64,000 bases of DNA. Origin: Pampus argenteus. Lineage: Eukaryota; Chordata; Actinopteri; Scombriformes; Stromateidae. Under the pieces are notes generated by a model. It had not been told where the DNA came from, searched no databases, and worked only from the letters and a program-made list of their open reading frames with translations. Position numbers and translations under genes: made by a program. Positions within the stretch are counted from its first letter, which is position 1. Each line of letters starts with the position of its first letter. Of this stretch, positions 1 through 12,290 are shown piece by piece. The stretch spans positions 18,970,501-19,034,500 of the forward strand of contig CM072863.1 in NCBI GenBank assembly GCA_036937835.1, given 5' to 3'.

Positions 1-170
1 CCGTTTTGTGTGTCACTCATTATACATATATAGTTTTGTTTCAAATTTGCACCACAATAATTCAGAAAAGATATTGCGTCTTGGTTATATTAAAAATCTC
101 TTATTTTCTTTTTTAAGTGTACTCAGCAATGTTTTATTTGTTTAATATGAGCAAAAACCAAGCAAGAAAC

Positions 171-300
171 AAGATAGCTATTTTCAGTCTTTATGCTAAA
201 CATAACTAACTGGCTGTTGGCTGTACATTTTTATTTAGCGAATAAACCTAAGAGCAGTATTTCATCTCGTCCATCTTTCTGCAAGAAAGCCAATAATCAT
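171..300 (+). repeat. Diverged interspersed repeat, 'cagtctttatgctaa' family
   Basis: It shares the words 'cagtctttatgctaaac' and 'ctggctg...ggctgta', followed by a 'tta...gcgaataa' segment, with a short interspersed repeat common in percomorph genomes. A second, better kept copy is at 12115-12290. It lies in the pdzrn3 intron just upstream of the first visible exon. Family recognition is from memory; I give no class. Confidence 0.55.
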
Positions 301-731
301 CTTTACCAAAATGTAAAAACTATTCCTTCAGAAGGCCCCTCATCATTCAGCCACGACCCAGTTTTATTTGGGGGGCATTTACCCTTGCAGAGTCCACTGC
401 TCTCAAAGAATAGCACGACTCGTATCTTTATCTGTATCTGAGAGATTACAGGTGTTGACAAGTGAAAAACGGGATTCTGTCTGTCTGCAGTCCACTGCAT
501 CATCTCTCATTCTGTCAGTGGGCCTCAGAGAAAGCCAATGGCTTCTCTGCGTCCAGCTGAAAGAATCATTACAGTGATTGATGGATCACTGTTGCTCCAT
601 GATCCCATTTTCTTAGTCAATACAATCAGTCTGTCCAGACAAATGAGCAAAAATACAACTATTTTCTTCTCAATCTAGGGGGGGGGGGTGATTAAGGTGT
701 GTGGAATATTTATTTGCACGTGTCTCACCAG

Positions 732-1247
732 GAGGTGGATTTGTACCGAGCCAACATCCAAGACAAGCTTGGCCTGACAATCTGTTACAGGACTGACGAT
801 GAGGATGAAGCTGGTATTTACATTAGTGAGGTATGTGGTCTCCTCTTTCTCCTAACTTCTGGGGCACTGTAAATTATGTTATACGTCTCCCTCACTACGT
901 TATTTTAAATTTCTTACTCTTGTTTCAATGATTGTTGCATCTCTTTTTTTTGGGATTGTTTTAATTCATTGTGACTTAGCAAGTAAAGAATCTTTAAACT
1001 TACACAAGAAAATCAGAAAATACCAATGCCAAAAATTAAATAGTAAAACAAGACAGGGTGCTCAGGGTAGACAAAATCAGGCAGATGTTAACCTCCTGCT
1101 TGTTTTATCCTTTTTATGATGATTTATTCTCCATTTACTTTAGATTGATCCGAACAGCATTGCTGCAAAAGATGGCCGAATTAGAGAAGGGGATAAAATC
1201 ATCCAGGTAAGATAAATATATTTTATTTTTTCAGGTATTTTAATATA

Positions 1248-1279
<32 letters not shown>

Positions 1280-3455
1280 TCTGTGTTGTTTAAGATCAAT
1301 GGTGTTGAGATCCAAAACCGTGAGGATGCGGTAGCGCTGCTGACCAGTGAGGGGAACCAGAATGTGTCTCTGCTGGTGGCCAGACCAGAGATCCAGGTAA
1401 GGATATCATCATGTCTTTTTTTGAGTAAAGCTTTACTGCAGTTGAGTATGTGCATCTAATGAGGCGTCTCTTCTCCCGACTGCATCTCAGTTGGACGAGG
1501 GCTGGATGGATGATGACAGGAATGACTTCCTGGATGACCTCCACATGGACATGCTGGAGCAGCAGCACCATCAGGCCATGCAGTTCACTGCCAGCATGCT
1601 GCAGCAGGTACACACACATACACACTCACGCACACACAGCGTGAAGAGGCAAAGTAGCACTATCAATCTGCAGGAACACATATGTTCATCTATAGATTAT
1701 TCTAGCCCAGCTAAATTACCAGCTGTTGCACTTGTTTTTTAGCAACTGACTGTACATTTAATGACATGCAGAGTGTGACATGTGGAAAAGCACATGTTCA
1801 TTATGTTAAGGTGTATTTTGAAATAAAGTTACATAAGGTACCCAAAAGAAAAAAATAAATACCACATCATCCTGTGAAGGTACCTACTATAATTAACACT
1901 TTCCACACATTCAGTGCATTTTCACCAGCACTCTTCCTGAGTTGTTTGTCATTTCTTTTTACAGAAGAAGCACGAGGAGGATGGAGGCACTACAGACACA
2001 GCCACACTTTTGTCTAACCACCACGAGAAGGACAGCGGAGTTGGTCGCACAGATGAGAGCACGCGAAACGATGAGAGCTCAGAGCAGGAGAACCTCGCTG
2101 ACGACCAGACCACGGCCTCCAACACACTGGGCAGCTGCAGAATGCTGACCTACAGCCAGGACACCCTCGGCAGCACCGACCTGCCCTTCAGCAGCGAGTC
2201 ATTCATCTCTGCAGACTACCCCGACACAGACTTCCTGGGCATCCCAGCTGATGAGTGCGAGCGTTTCAGAGAGCTCCTGGAGCTAAAGTGCCAAATGAGG
2301 AACAGTGGAGTTCAGGCTCTGTACTGCCAGGGTGGCGGGGCAGGAGGTCAGGACCAGGAGGGTGTGGACAAGGAGCTGGAGCTGCTCAACGAAGAGCTCC
2401 GCACCATCGAGTTGGAGTGCCTGAATATCGTCCGTGCTCACAAGATGCAGCAGCTGAGAGACCAGTGCCGTGAGTCCTGGATGCTCCACAACAGTGGCTT
2501 CCGCAACTACAATACTAGCATTGACGCACGCCGCCACGAGCTCTCAGACATCACAGAGCTGCCGGAGAAATCAGACAAAGACAGCTCCAGTGCCTACAAC
2601 ACTGGCGAGAGCTGCCGCAGCACCCCTCTCACACTCGAGTTGTCTCCAGACAACTCACTCCGTCGAGGAGCAGAGAACCAGGCTGGGGTGTCCAGCTCCA
2701 ATGGCAGAATGCTCAAACCTCTCCTGTCCCCTGTCCAGGAAGCTTGTAGCTCCAGCCGTAGCAGAGGCTCCTCCAAGGATTCAGATGACAGCAAGGAGAG
2801 GAAACTTGGAGAGTCCAGTAAGGCTGGGCGGAGCTTTTCCCAGCCACACTCACCATACAAGCATGCCCACATCCCGGCTCATGCCCAGCACTACCAGAGT
2901 TACATGCAGCTGATCCAGCAGAAATCCGCCGTGGAGTATGCCCAAAGCCAGATGAGCCTCGTCAGCATGTGCCGGGATCACATCGCCCCCAATGACCTGG
3001 ATCCCAAGATGGAGTGGAAGGTGAAGATCCGCAGCGACGGTACACGTTACATCACCAAGCGGCCTGTTCGGGACAAACTGCTGAGGGAGCGAGCCCTGCG
3101 CATTCACGAGGAGCGCAGCGGTATGACCACAGACGATGACGCCATAAGCGAGCTGAAGATGGGCCGCTACTGGAGCAAAGAGGAGAGGAAGCAGCACGCT
3201 GTCCGCGCTAAAGAGCAGAGGCAGCGCCGCGAGTTCATGAAGCAGAGCCGAGCAGATTGTCTTAAGGAACAGGCCGGCCCAGAGGACAAAAAAGAGCCCA
3301 ACATCATAGAACTCAGCCACAAAAAGATGATGAAAAAAAGGAATAAGAAAATATTTGACAACTGGATGACCATCCAAGAACTGTTGACCCACGGTACCAA
3401 GTCACCAGACGGCACAAGGGTTTACAACTCACTCCTGTCTGTGACCACAGTTTAA
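732..3455 (+). CDS. pdzrn3: PDZ domain-containing RING finger protein 3, 3' part (5 last coding exons)
   Basis: Exons 732-830, 1144-1206, 1295-1396, 1491-1607 and 1965-3455 have AG/GT borders, stay in frame and give about 623 residues to a TAA. The first three exons make one PDZ domain, with the carboxylate-binding loop DKLGLT and the conserved INGVEI strand. Exon 4 carries LDEGWMDDDRNDFLDDLHMD. The last exon carries the family tail: EKDSGVGRTDESTRNDESSE, a coiled-coil-like ELELLNEELRTIELE stretch, HSPYKHAHIPAHAQHYQSYM, and a basic KKMMKKRNKKIFDNW end. The last residues, SVTTV, fit a class I PDZ ligand. From family knowledge, PDZRN3 (LNX3) is a RING E3 ligase and scaffold at synapses and junctions; the RING, zinc finger and first PDZ would lie left of the window. 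PDZRN4 is the alternative, but the tail and the PPP4R2 neighbour favour PDZRN3. Whether this is the teleost a or b copy cannot be told. Confidence 0.95.
1250..1280. repeat. (TTA)n microsatellite
   Basis: About ten TTA units run almost into the acceptor of the pdzrn3 exon at 1295, taking the place of a normal polypyrimidine tract except for a short 'ttctgtgttgtttaag'. Length variation here could in principle affect splicing of that exon; this is inference. Confidence 0.9.
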
Positions 3456-4000
3456 CCCCTGCTCTAACTTCAGGTGGCAGGCCAGCCAGAGGACAGACTG
3501 AGTGTAATGGACTGTACATAGGACACTACCAGTTGGGGTAGAGATTCCTGCCTCGTTCAATGTGGCAACGTTTTGTAAATAGGAAATAAGGAAAGCTTTT
3601 CCTGGAGGCTGGAACATTTTCCACCACTGTAGCGAAGAGAAGGTCCTTTAAGATGAGGGTTGGACTTGACATGAATCGGACATGGCTATGAGGATGATTT
3701 TAGAGCATTTTTCAAATTCTTTCAATAACCTTTTCTACCTTTGTCCTTGCTCTTTTGAATAATGAAAACAAAAACACAATATCTGACTTTTTGGAAGGTT
3801 TTGAAAGTGTGTAAAGACCGTGTGCCATACGTAAACAGCCAGCATTAACACTATTTTACATTATTTTGTTGGTACTATATATCTCTTATCAGTATTTTAC
3901 GGTTTTACATACTCTGTGCTTTTATGGAAACACAATATTGCTATTTTCCTGTGAGGTAGAACACATGATTCTTTCCATAAGGACTTTTGTAAATAAAAAA
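3456..4000 (+). terminator. pdzrn3 3' UTR and candidate polyadenylation signal
   Basis: After the stop codon there is non-coding AT-rich sequence with no splice-like continuation. The first clear AATAAA hexamer is at 3992-3997, about 540 bases past the stop. More AATAAA-like hexamers occur between 4300 and 4900, so a longer UTR is possible. Inferred from sequence only; no transcript end was seen. Confidence 0.5.
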
Positions 4001-6059
4001 AAAATAATACAATTTTTGTAACAAATCCAATTTTTTTTAGTTGTAATTTCTCTCCTAATGGTGCTGATTTCCCAAAGTTAATACAACCAGCAACGTACCA
4101 TCTGTTCCATAACGTAGAGATCATCATAACGTGAGATCATTGTATATGTACTTATGTTTAGAGAAAGCTGTTTTTCATATTGTTGAAATTGAAATGTCAG
4201 TGTTTGTTGAAGCACACGTTGTAGTCGCTTTTGCTTTCTTAGGGCTTCATGTATTGAACAGAATAACAGCTTACAAATCCTTAGTTAGCCACACAATTTG
4301 ATGTCTTGTAAAATGAGAGAAATAATAAATTATTGTTTTATATATGATGAGCATTCACTTGTTCAATTTTGTCATTTGTTAGAATTTTATATGTATACCT
4401 GCCCCGAAGTAAACCAGGAAGGAGAATATGATTGTTCCCCACACAGAACGTACAGTTGGAACAGACACATATATTTGGGACCAGTCTGAATTGCTCTCCA
4501 TAAAGCTCATAATCCACTGTTTTGACTAGAAGTTTTTATTTAGATTAAACATAGTTCAGTCTAATTGGCTCTATTTGGGCTCACAAACAGTGATGAGAAT
4601 ATTTATAGTCGCAATAGTCATGAAGTAAACATGATTACTGGTGGTAGTTTTGTTGTTAAGAAATTTGACATTTTAGGACATAAAAAATGCATTACAGGGA
4701 TATACGATACCCCTTAAACAAGACAAAATAATAAAACTGTTTGTGCGATCCTCTGATCTCGTTAAGTTCCTGTGTTCAATGTTGACATTCAATACAATGT
4801 TTTTATGGTCACTAGTAATAGTAAATAAATAGAAAGAAAAAGAAAGGGGCTGTAAGAATCACACATCACTCTGAATAAAATCACTCTACATGAACAATTG
4901 TAATACAAATCACTGATCTTACTTTGCCATTGCTCCCAACACAACTCTTTCTTCCCATTATGTTGAAATGTGTCACTCCAACGATGATCCATGTGACAAA
5001 AAAAACTTTATATAATAACATCTGTTTGCTTTAAATCATTGTTTCATTTGTTCTTTTGTGCCATTGCTTTATTAACTCTAAATCACAGATTGGACTGTTC
5101 AAAATTCAATGATCTTGTGTTGAATACATTTTAAAATACAGGTTATGCATTCTTAATGAAATCACAGAATCAGAGTCTCTGTTCATTTAATGTCTATTTG
5201 CCAACTTACGATAGAAGTCCTGTGGGAAAAAGAAATCTATTGGCTGTGTTTCATGTCAGAGCCCAAGTAGGGCACCAGCATGTCAAGCTGGCATTAACAT
5301 AAACAATCCAATCACCAGAGATCCCTGCTGTCCAGATCTGACACAGCTGAAGACTGACAACAAAGATTTATATCATGCGTCTTTCCCCTCACATGGGACT
5401 TGCAGTGGTGGCTTCCTTCAATCATCTTGTATTGCTCTTCCTTAGCCAAGCAAAGTGATCCATCAGTTCATAACTAAGATCTGTTATCATACACTACGTT
5501 GTTTCATGTTGTAACCAAGTTGTCAGTGAAGCTGGCGTGAGGCTTCTTCACATGGTGATATCTCCATGCTGGGCTAATGGTTTATTTATCTGACTCCAGA
5601 CTTCTACCATCTGTTAGAGGGACCTCATACCCTCAGTCACATATGATACTTCAATTAGCAGCTCAGCGCCTCATTGCTGAGGACAAAGGCAGCTCACGGC
5701 CTCTGCTGACACAATACTTTTGTCATTTTACCTTCCTTCAAACTTAACTTTTGTTTTTTAATGAGACAACAACAATGAGGGCAAAATGAACATGCATGTA
5801 GTGCTTTGTTTCATACCCAGGTTCATTTACTAATTCAGTACCTGAACTAGCAGATGTTTCTAACAAAAAAGCTTTTAGACAAATGTAGCAGCAAGCTGGT
5901 AAACATTGTGGGGTGTTCAATATCCAAAGAGCAATCTATATCAGGTGGTGGAGACCAAAAACAGAGATAAAAGGAGAGTGAACACTGGACTTAGATCGGG
6001 TCTTCGGAAACAACTCCAAAATGAATGCTAATGTTGCTTGTTTGCTAACACACTAGCTG
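4001..6059. other. Gene-free spacer downstream of pdzrn3
   Basis: AT-rich sequence with no reading frame I recognise, no splice-site series and no clear repeat. Part may be distal pdzrn3 3' UTR. Confidence 0.6.
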
Positions 6060-6067
6060 TACCAACT

Positions 6068-7092
6068 AGAGTTGCACGATACCCACGGTATACCCGGTAC
6101 CCCGCGGTGCCAAATCATAACCGTCGCTACTATACTAGAAATTTTACACGACGGTATTACCGTGGATTACGATACTACCGGTGCCAGTCTCCGCTACATA
6201 GCGGCCGCCTCTGCTCTCCTCCCGGCTTCTCACTGCATGCTACTCCTTTGTAAACAAACCAACATGGAACTGCAACCGAACTACACAGCTGCTGAATGAT
6301 TGGCTGTTTGCCCGTTACTGGTGACGTCCGGGGATATGATAGGCTGTTTCCGCACGCTGGGTCCGCCCGTCTGTTAGCTGATTGGCTGTCTCGCCCAGAC
6401 GCGCTCACGGTCACAAACACGAAACGCGACCGGGACCGAGCGGCGAGTCTGCCGAAGCACAACAAATATTTCTCAAGAAACCAAACTCCAAAAGTCACAT
6501 TTGGAACTATTTTGGTCCTAAGCAAGGCACAGACGGGAAAGCAATAGACAATGGCCGTCCACTGCGCAGGCGCTGCCACCAAGCTATAGGAGCCAAAGGA
6601 GGGAAATTAAGAGAAGATCACAGTAGTAATGTAGACTGTCTATATTGTATTCTACTTATTGTTCAGTATTTTGTTAAGTTATTATTTATAGAATTGAGCT
6701 ACAGTTCAATGAAGTAGCCTTTGATATGCCTTTGCATAAGTTCTGTCCTTTAAGTTAAATACCTCAAAGTTTGACTAGACACACAAACACGCAGAGAAAA
6801 GGCCAGTGGATCTGTTTGTTGTTGGTTTTTTTCAATTTTAACTTTTTAATAAATGTTATTTATAAAAATACTTATTTCAGTCTAATTCTTACTTTACCAG
6901 TATTATGTTTATGATGCACCAAACAACATTATAAGTAATTATAATTAATAAGTACTTATAACTTGTACAAATACATTGCAGTTCATAAAAATAATAATAA
7001 AAAGGCAGCAGTATCGCGATATTACCCGGAACCGTGATACTTTGTCTGGTATAGTATCGTGGTTGCTCATTTTGGTATCGTGACAACTCTAG
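6068..7092. mobile_element. hAT-superfamily DNA transposon, non-autonomous, with 8-bp target duplication
   Basis: The element begins 'agagttgcacgatacc' and ends '...ggtatcgtgacaactctag'; the right end reversed reads 'ctagagttgtcacgatacc', so the ends are imperfect terminal inverted repeats. The 8-bp word 'taccaact' lies immediately outside both ends (6060-6067 and 7093-7100), the target duplication length of hAT elements. The subterminal parts are rich in 'cggtat/ataccg' words on both sides. The inside holds only a stub of a BED-finger transposase (separate entry), so the element cannot mobilise itself. It sits in the pdzrn3-ppp4r2 spacer. Confidence 0.85.
6382..6717 (+). pseudogene. Truncated BED-type zinc finger of a hAT (ZBED-like) transposase
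   Basis: A frame inside the hAT element reads SHIWNYFG, then a spacer, then GRPLRRRCHQAIGAKGG. This fits the start of a BED finger (aromatic W..YF, then a C-x2-C pair followed by a second half with His). The first Cys of the pair is Arg here, and after GAKGG the expected TSNL...H..H half is lost and replaced by unrelated AT-rich sequence. The DDE catalytic domain and the C-terminal dimerisation domain are absent. Its position between the inverted repeats agrees with internal deletion of a once autonomous copy. The start codon is arbitrary. Confidence 0.75.
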
Positions 7093-7100
7093 TACCAACT

Positions 7101-10004
7101 TTATGCAGTTATGTGAATGTTGTGTTTTCAGTTTGTTCTGCTTCCCCCAAGTGGCCAAATAAAATACTGCTAAATAGTTGGTTTCGAACATGGTGTTTAT
7201 CTTCCAAGCAAACTATCTGTTGCACATTTTTGTCATTTCATAAAAATGCAGGACCTGCGAAAGATAGGTCCTGATAAGATATCTAGATTTTTACTTCCAT
7301 TAAGATTCAAACTCCATAAATCCAGGATCCTACATTACCCATCATGCAACCTGATAACATGTTTATTTAGACCTTCCCTGTTTGGTAAATGTCCATGTCT
7401 TTCACACTACATTCTCCAGGTTCCTAAAAAAATAAATGTGCACTTCTAACTACAATTACAACATATGCAAACCTGTTGCCTCAATGTCCAACCTCACTTA
7501 CTCAATTAATGTCACGCAAGTAATTCTCCACTTTCTCCAAAAACAAAGAAAACAAGGGATACCACAGGCTCACCATGTGAGGAGTACTCACCATGACTTA
7601 GATAAGTGCCTCTTTAGAGTTTGATGAGGATTTATTTGACATTGTTTACAGGTGTATCTGTTGACATAGTGTCTGGTCATGGCCACTGACTCATGTTATA
7701 ACCTCCATCGCCACACAAAACTGTTTTTTTTTTTAATACCAAACAACAATAATTATTTTAATAATGCTGAGATGCTGTCTTCAGTTTGCATTATTTTCCA
7801 GGCCTGATAGTTCATGAATTCATGTTTTGTCTTTGTGTTTGAATCTAAATAACTTTAAAGGGGGCGATTATGGTAATGAGAGCAGCCGGGGGTGCAAGCT
7901 CAGCTTCTTCCTCCATGTCTGGTAGAGAATAATTGATTACTCCTCCTTAAGCCTGACCGAACCCAAGCCTTGTGATTTATGTCTGGGTGCAAGGCTCTGT
8001 ACACACTCTTTTAATGGGAGATAACAATATGGCATGCAAGGCAAACAAAAAGTGCCAGCAATCAATTTTGGGATGCCCCCCCACACCACCACCACAGAAA
8101 GCTGGGAGATTAGTCGATCACATACTTGTCTTTGCTACTCCCGTGTATTTTTATTATCTTTGGGATGAAAGCGTTTGTCTTCCCACCAGTCTGACAGTCC
8201 TGTGTTTGGGCTGGAGAGCAAGACTCATCAGTTTAAATGTCAGTGTGGAGAACAGGCCGACATTCCAGTGTACTCATCCATTAACTGATAAGGAGGCGGC
8301 TCCTCTGCTGCCCACAAATGCTGCTGATTCTGAAGCTGTTTCACTGTGCAGACTGCAACCTGCTCGGCAAGCTTGGACAATATCCTTCACATATTTAGAA
8401 GTAGACCGTCATAGTCACAATATTTATTTTTAAAGATGACAGCGTAACTCAATTCAGGGAACTACTGGCAAGACTTAGTAAATATCAACTTGTAGTGCCT
8501 GACTTTTTTGCATGACCTAAATAAAATACGCCCTACACGCACTATTTATTTTAGTTTGTTAAACCTCCGAGTCACCACATCGCTCCAGCAAGTTCAGCAG
8601 GTGTAGAGGCTGTGTTAGCATGTCTCACATCTTGGATTAAAAGAGATGGAACTGCTTGATAAACAGAAAGAAATGCTGAACCACATATTCACACTTTCCA
8701 TTATGTCTGAACATCAGTCAAAAAGCTAGAGTGCTGGATGTGGAGCCATCATGTACTCAGAGCTTTTTACTCTATCAAGTTTTTTTTTTTCCTAAAAATG
8801 AAAAAAAAAATGATTTTCACAATAAAACTTAAAGCTGCACCCAAGAAAAACAAACTGCTGATGCGAAAAAAAAATAAAAATAAAAATAAATTGCAAAAGG
8901 TTAATTTCTGCCTTGTGGCAATAATTTACCCACACTTATTACCAGTTGCAATAATACAATAGTGATTGGTGGGTGGTTTTTCTTTTCCAAAATTGAATTA
9001 ATGAATATTTGTGCCCAGAACAATCATTCATCAATCAGTGGATGACATCCATAGTAATAAGCTCACTGTGATAGCCCTGCTAAGGTATAACAGTGATGGA
9101 TTCATGGTTTCATGAAAAAGAAATGTCACCTTCACCTTGAACTGAAGAGATTTTGTACATTTTTATGAAGAATGTCCTTAATAAACTGACTCATTCATTA
9201 CCTCAAATATGGTTCTCAAACTAAGACTTAAAAATATAAGTATGCAAGAGGAAACCCATTCTTTTCATCTGTTTCTGAGAGGGCTGAGTACTGGGACACT
9301 GGGAACCCCAAGTGCTTCTGTAAAGAACTGTAAATTATCTGTATCTTAACTGACTTCATGCTGCTTGCAGTAATGTCAAACATGTCAACAATAAAACACA
9401 AGGTCTGATTGTCACCCTTATTTTGACCCACGTTTGCTATGAAATCCTGTGTGACAGCCTGGAAAGATCAGCAAACCTCCAAAAAGTTAAATAATTATAT
9501 CTCATACATAAAATGAGTAATAAAAATGTATAGGCTATTCTGATTCATCACCAGTATGGAAAAGCATGGAGACATTACAATTATTGATGGCAGGAAAAGA
9601 ACACAGGAACATGTTGTCTACCTGCAGAAGATGTGATTAAAAAGAAATGTGCACAAGCCTGAAAAACACTGCCCATACAAGAGAGGACTTATGTTCAACA
9701 TCAGCTACATATAATACAGCGACTATGTTGTATAACAACTTAATTGAATCTTGTTCATTAAATAGTCAACCCAAACCATTTAGAGCACAAAGTTAGCACA
9801 CAATATTTTATATAACCACAAAAATCTATGTTATGGGTTAATGAAGGAGAGCCAGTCACTGATAAAAGCGCTTGACATGAATTAAAACAAAGGGAAAGTA
9901 AAGGCATGATTTGATGTTCTTTGGTTTATTTGGTTCTTATGTTAATTGTAAAAAATCCTAAATAGTAAGAACGTAGACACACTAGTGACTCAGTGAGTCT
10001 ACTT
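7101..10004. other. Gene-free spacer
   Basis: No exon series or recognised repeat. A 153-codon open frame (7972-8433) has no family features and is treated as chance. Two A-rich runs lie near 8790-8890. Confidence 0.55.
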
Positions 10005-10475
10005 TAACACAGTGGTACTTTGAGCTAAATACTAACATCAGCATGCTAACATGCTTACAATGACAATTTTAGCATTCTGATATTTAGCAGATATATATTT
10101 TTACCATGTTCTCCATCTTAGTGAAATTGGTAAACGTGCTAACAATTAGCACATGTTAGCATGCCAAGACTGTGGCCCATTGGTTTTGTTATGTTTAGTT
10201 ATTAAACAGTCAAGTATTGGCCAAATAAAAAAAAAGTGCACCAGGTGAAGTCATTACACGATCATTGAAGTTATTACATTAATGTCTTTACCAAATTTCA
10301 CATCAAATCACCCAATAGTTTTCATTCAAACCCAAAGATTTCAATTAATGGTGGTGCGAAAAGGAAAAGGATCACAAAACTCAGTGGTATGCATCCACTG
10401 GGAAGCACAAAGGTCTGTACAACCCATCCAGCAGTGATTGAGATATGTGTCTGGAACAATGTGGCCATTACCATG
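10005..10475 (+). repeat. Diverged interspersed repeat, 'gctaacatcagcatgctaacatg' family
   Basis: Contains 'gagctaaatactaacatcag' then 'catgctaacatgc', later 'tagcacatgttagcatgc', 'accaaatttcacatcaaatc' and 'gtctgtaca...agtgattgagata'. The same order of words occurs in a repeat widespread in percomorph genomes (the 'accaaatttcatggcaatcc ... tagttgttgagata' type). The copy is strongly diverged. I do not assign it to a class. Confidence 0.6.
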
Positions 10476-12114
10476 GCCAAAAAAATTTATTAATTAATTA
10501 ATCACTGGGCTACATTATTATGACCTAGTACATCATATTAAAAACAACAATTCTTACTAAATGTTTTTGTAAGTGCGTTAATATACACATTTTGTCTCTC
10601 TATGTGTCTTTTTACAATGACATTCAATAATAGCAAGACTATCTGTGGCTTTTAAGAAAGTTCCTGTGAAAAAGTCAAAGAAGGAAAGTATGATTTGAAA
10701 GTTCAGTTTCTCCTTTAGCTCTGAGCGACCTTCACAGTGGTCTGAAACTGTGCAGTGGCACCGTGATTATCTGTGGCCGGGCCTTTGGGCTGCTGATGCT
10801 TCTGTCTGAGACATTTCTTTGCACTTTGACTAAAAGGTCAGAACAGGCAATAAGGCGACAAGTATCCTGTCAGCTCGAGGAACGAGTGCATCATCTAACC
10901 TTCCTCTTAACTAGACAGAGGCAGAGCAGGAACGGGACTACCTTTCAAAAATGACATGACTATGTTGCTAGAATGAAGAAAATGTGCTATAATCTCAGTT
11001 TGTTACAAATGAATCCACAAACATTATTTATTCACTTGCCAATAATGACGCATGATTTTCTTATGCGAGAAACACTCTTAAAACATTTTGGCCTCATCTT
11101 TGTCCTTTTTTTTCTTCCATTAAATGAATGCAAAATATGGGCTGACTCTTTGAATGCCAAAGACACATAAATGTCTCTAAGTACGTATTTGACCCTTGAA
11201 TGGTCTCGTTGGCTTCAAAGGCCTCTTTGCTTGAGTTTCGTATATGGCCTTGCGGAGCCATAACTCACAGCCGTCCGTCCTCCCACAGCTCGTCCCTCTC
11301 CGCACAACTATTCTCACAGCAGAGTTTCCTGGGTCAGATCGCATGAACCTCTATGGCTCCTTTTCCACAGATTTATTGGTTGACAGCTAATTTATCCATT
11401 ATACACATTCCAAATTATAGGCTTCAGCCAGCAGGATGGCGGCAATAGAACAAGGAAAGAGAGAAAAAGAGAAGAGAGAGAGGGAAAGAGAGGGTAAGAC
11501 ATGCAGTCATTCCTCAATACCAACACATCTCCCACTAGATCCACAGGATTTATTTCAGCCTTGTGCACAGCGTATCAGTGCTCATGTTCAAAGAGTCTGT
11601 GCAGAGTGCAGTGCTTGATAATGCCTACATCATTAAGTGTTGAGTACACTGTTACAACAGGCTGGATGGGGGAAAAAAAAACCAGCCAGCTAAAATGAGC
11701 AGATTGAAGTTAAATCACAACGCTGTACACAGACAGTATATTTTATATATATATATATATATATGCTCAAAATGTTTGGAGGCTCTGCCAGAATGTGTAC
11801 AATTTTTCAATTGTTAGTTTCTTAAAGTCAATAAAACATTTCACCACCACTTTTCACTGTTCGTCTGAGCAGTACTTTTGAGAGAAAGTCAATGAGGTTA
11901 CATCTTCTAATAGTGATAATTCCCATTGATTGTACATATCGACTAATTGGCAATGTTGCGGAGTTATCCAAGCACATTTGCATTTCCAAGGGGAAAGCTA
12001 GGATACAATTAGCTGATCAGCTCTGGTCGCTAATAGTAACATCGTTTAACTCCATGTTAAACCAAGATACAACGTGTTAATTAGTGAGATTTTGAGGTGT
12101 TGGTATTTTTGAAG
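10476..12114. other. Gene-free spacer with an (AT)n tract
   Basis: No gene seen. An (AT)n run lies at about 11745-11764 and a purine-rich 'gagaga' stretch at about 11455-11495. Confidence 0.55.
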
Positions 12115-12290
12115 AAGGCCAGGCCAGCTGTTTCCCACTGCCTTCAGTCTTTATGCTAAACTAAGCTAATCCTCCTGGCTCCAGCTCCATACTTAATGTC
12201 CAGACATGGGAGTGGTGCTATCGATCTTATCATCTAACTCTCAAGACAGCAAAATAAGTGCTTTTCCCAAATGCCAATGTTCATATAATG
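12115..12290 (+). repeat. Interspersed repeat, 'cagtctttatgctaa' family
   Basis: Reads 'ccagctgtttcccactgcc', 'cagtctttatgctaaactaa', 'cctggctccagctccatact', 'gggagtggtgctatcgatct' and 'tctaactctcaagacagc'. This word order is that of a short repeat very common in percomorph DNA. Same family as 171-300 and probably 31470-31590 (opposite orientation). Confidence 0.7.

Noticed and set aside
2850..3392. 180-codon minus-strand frame inside pdzrn3
   Set aside because: Shadow of the well-supported plus-strand coding exon.
7972..8433. 153-codon open frame as a gene
   Set aside because: No domain, no splice context, biased P-rich stretch from a simple CAC run; looks like chance.
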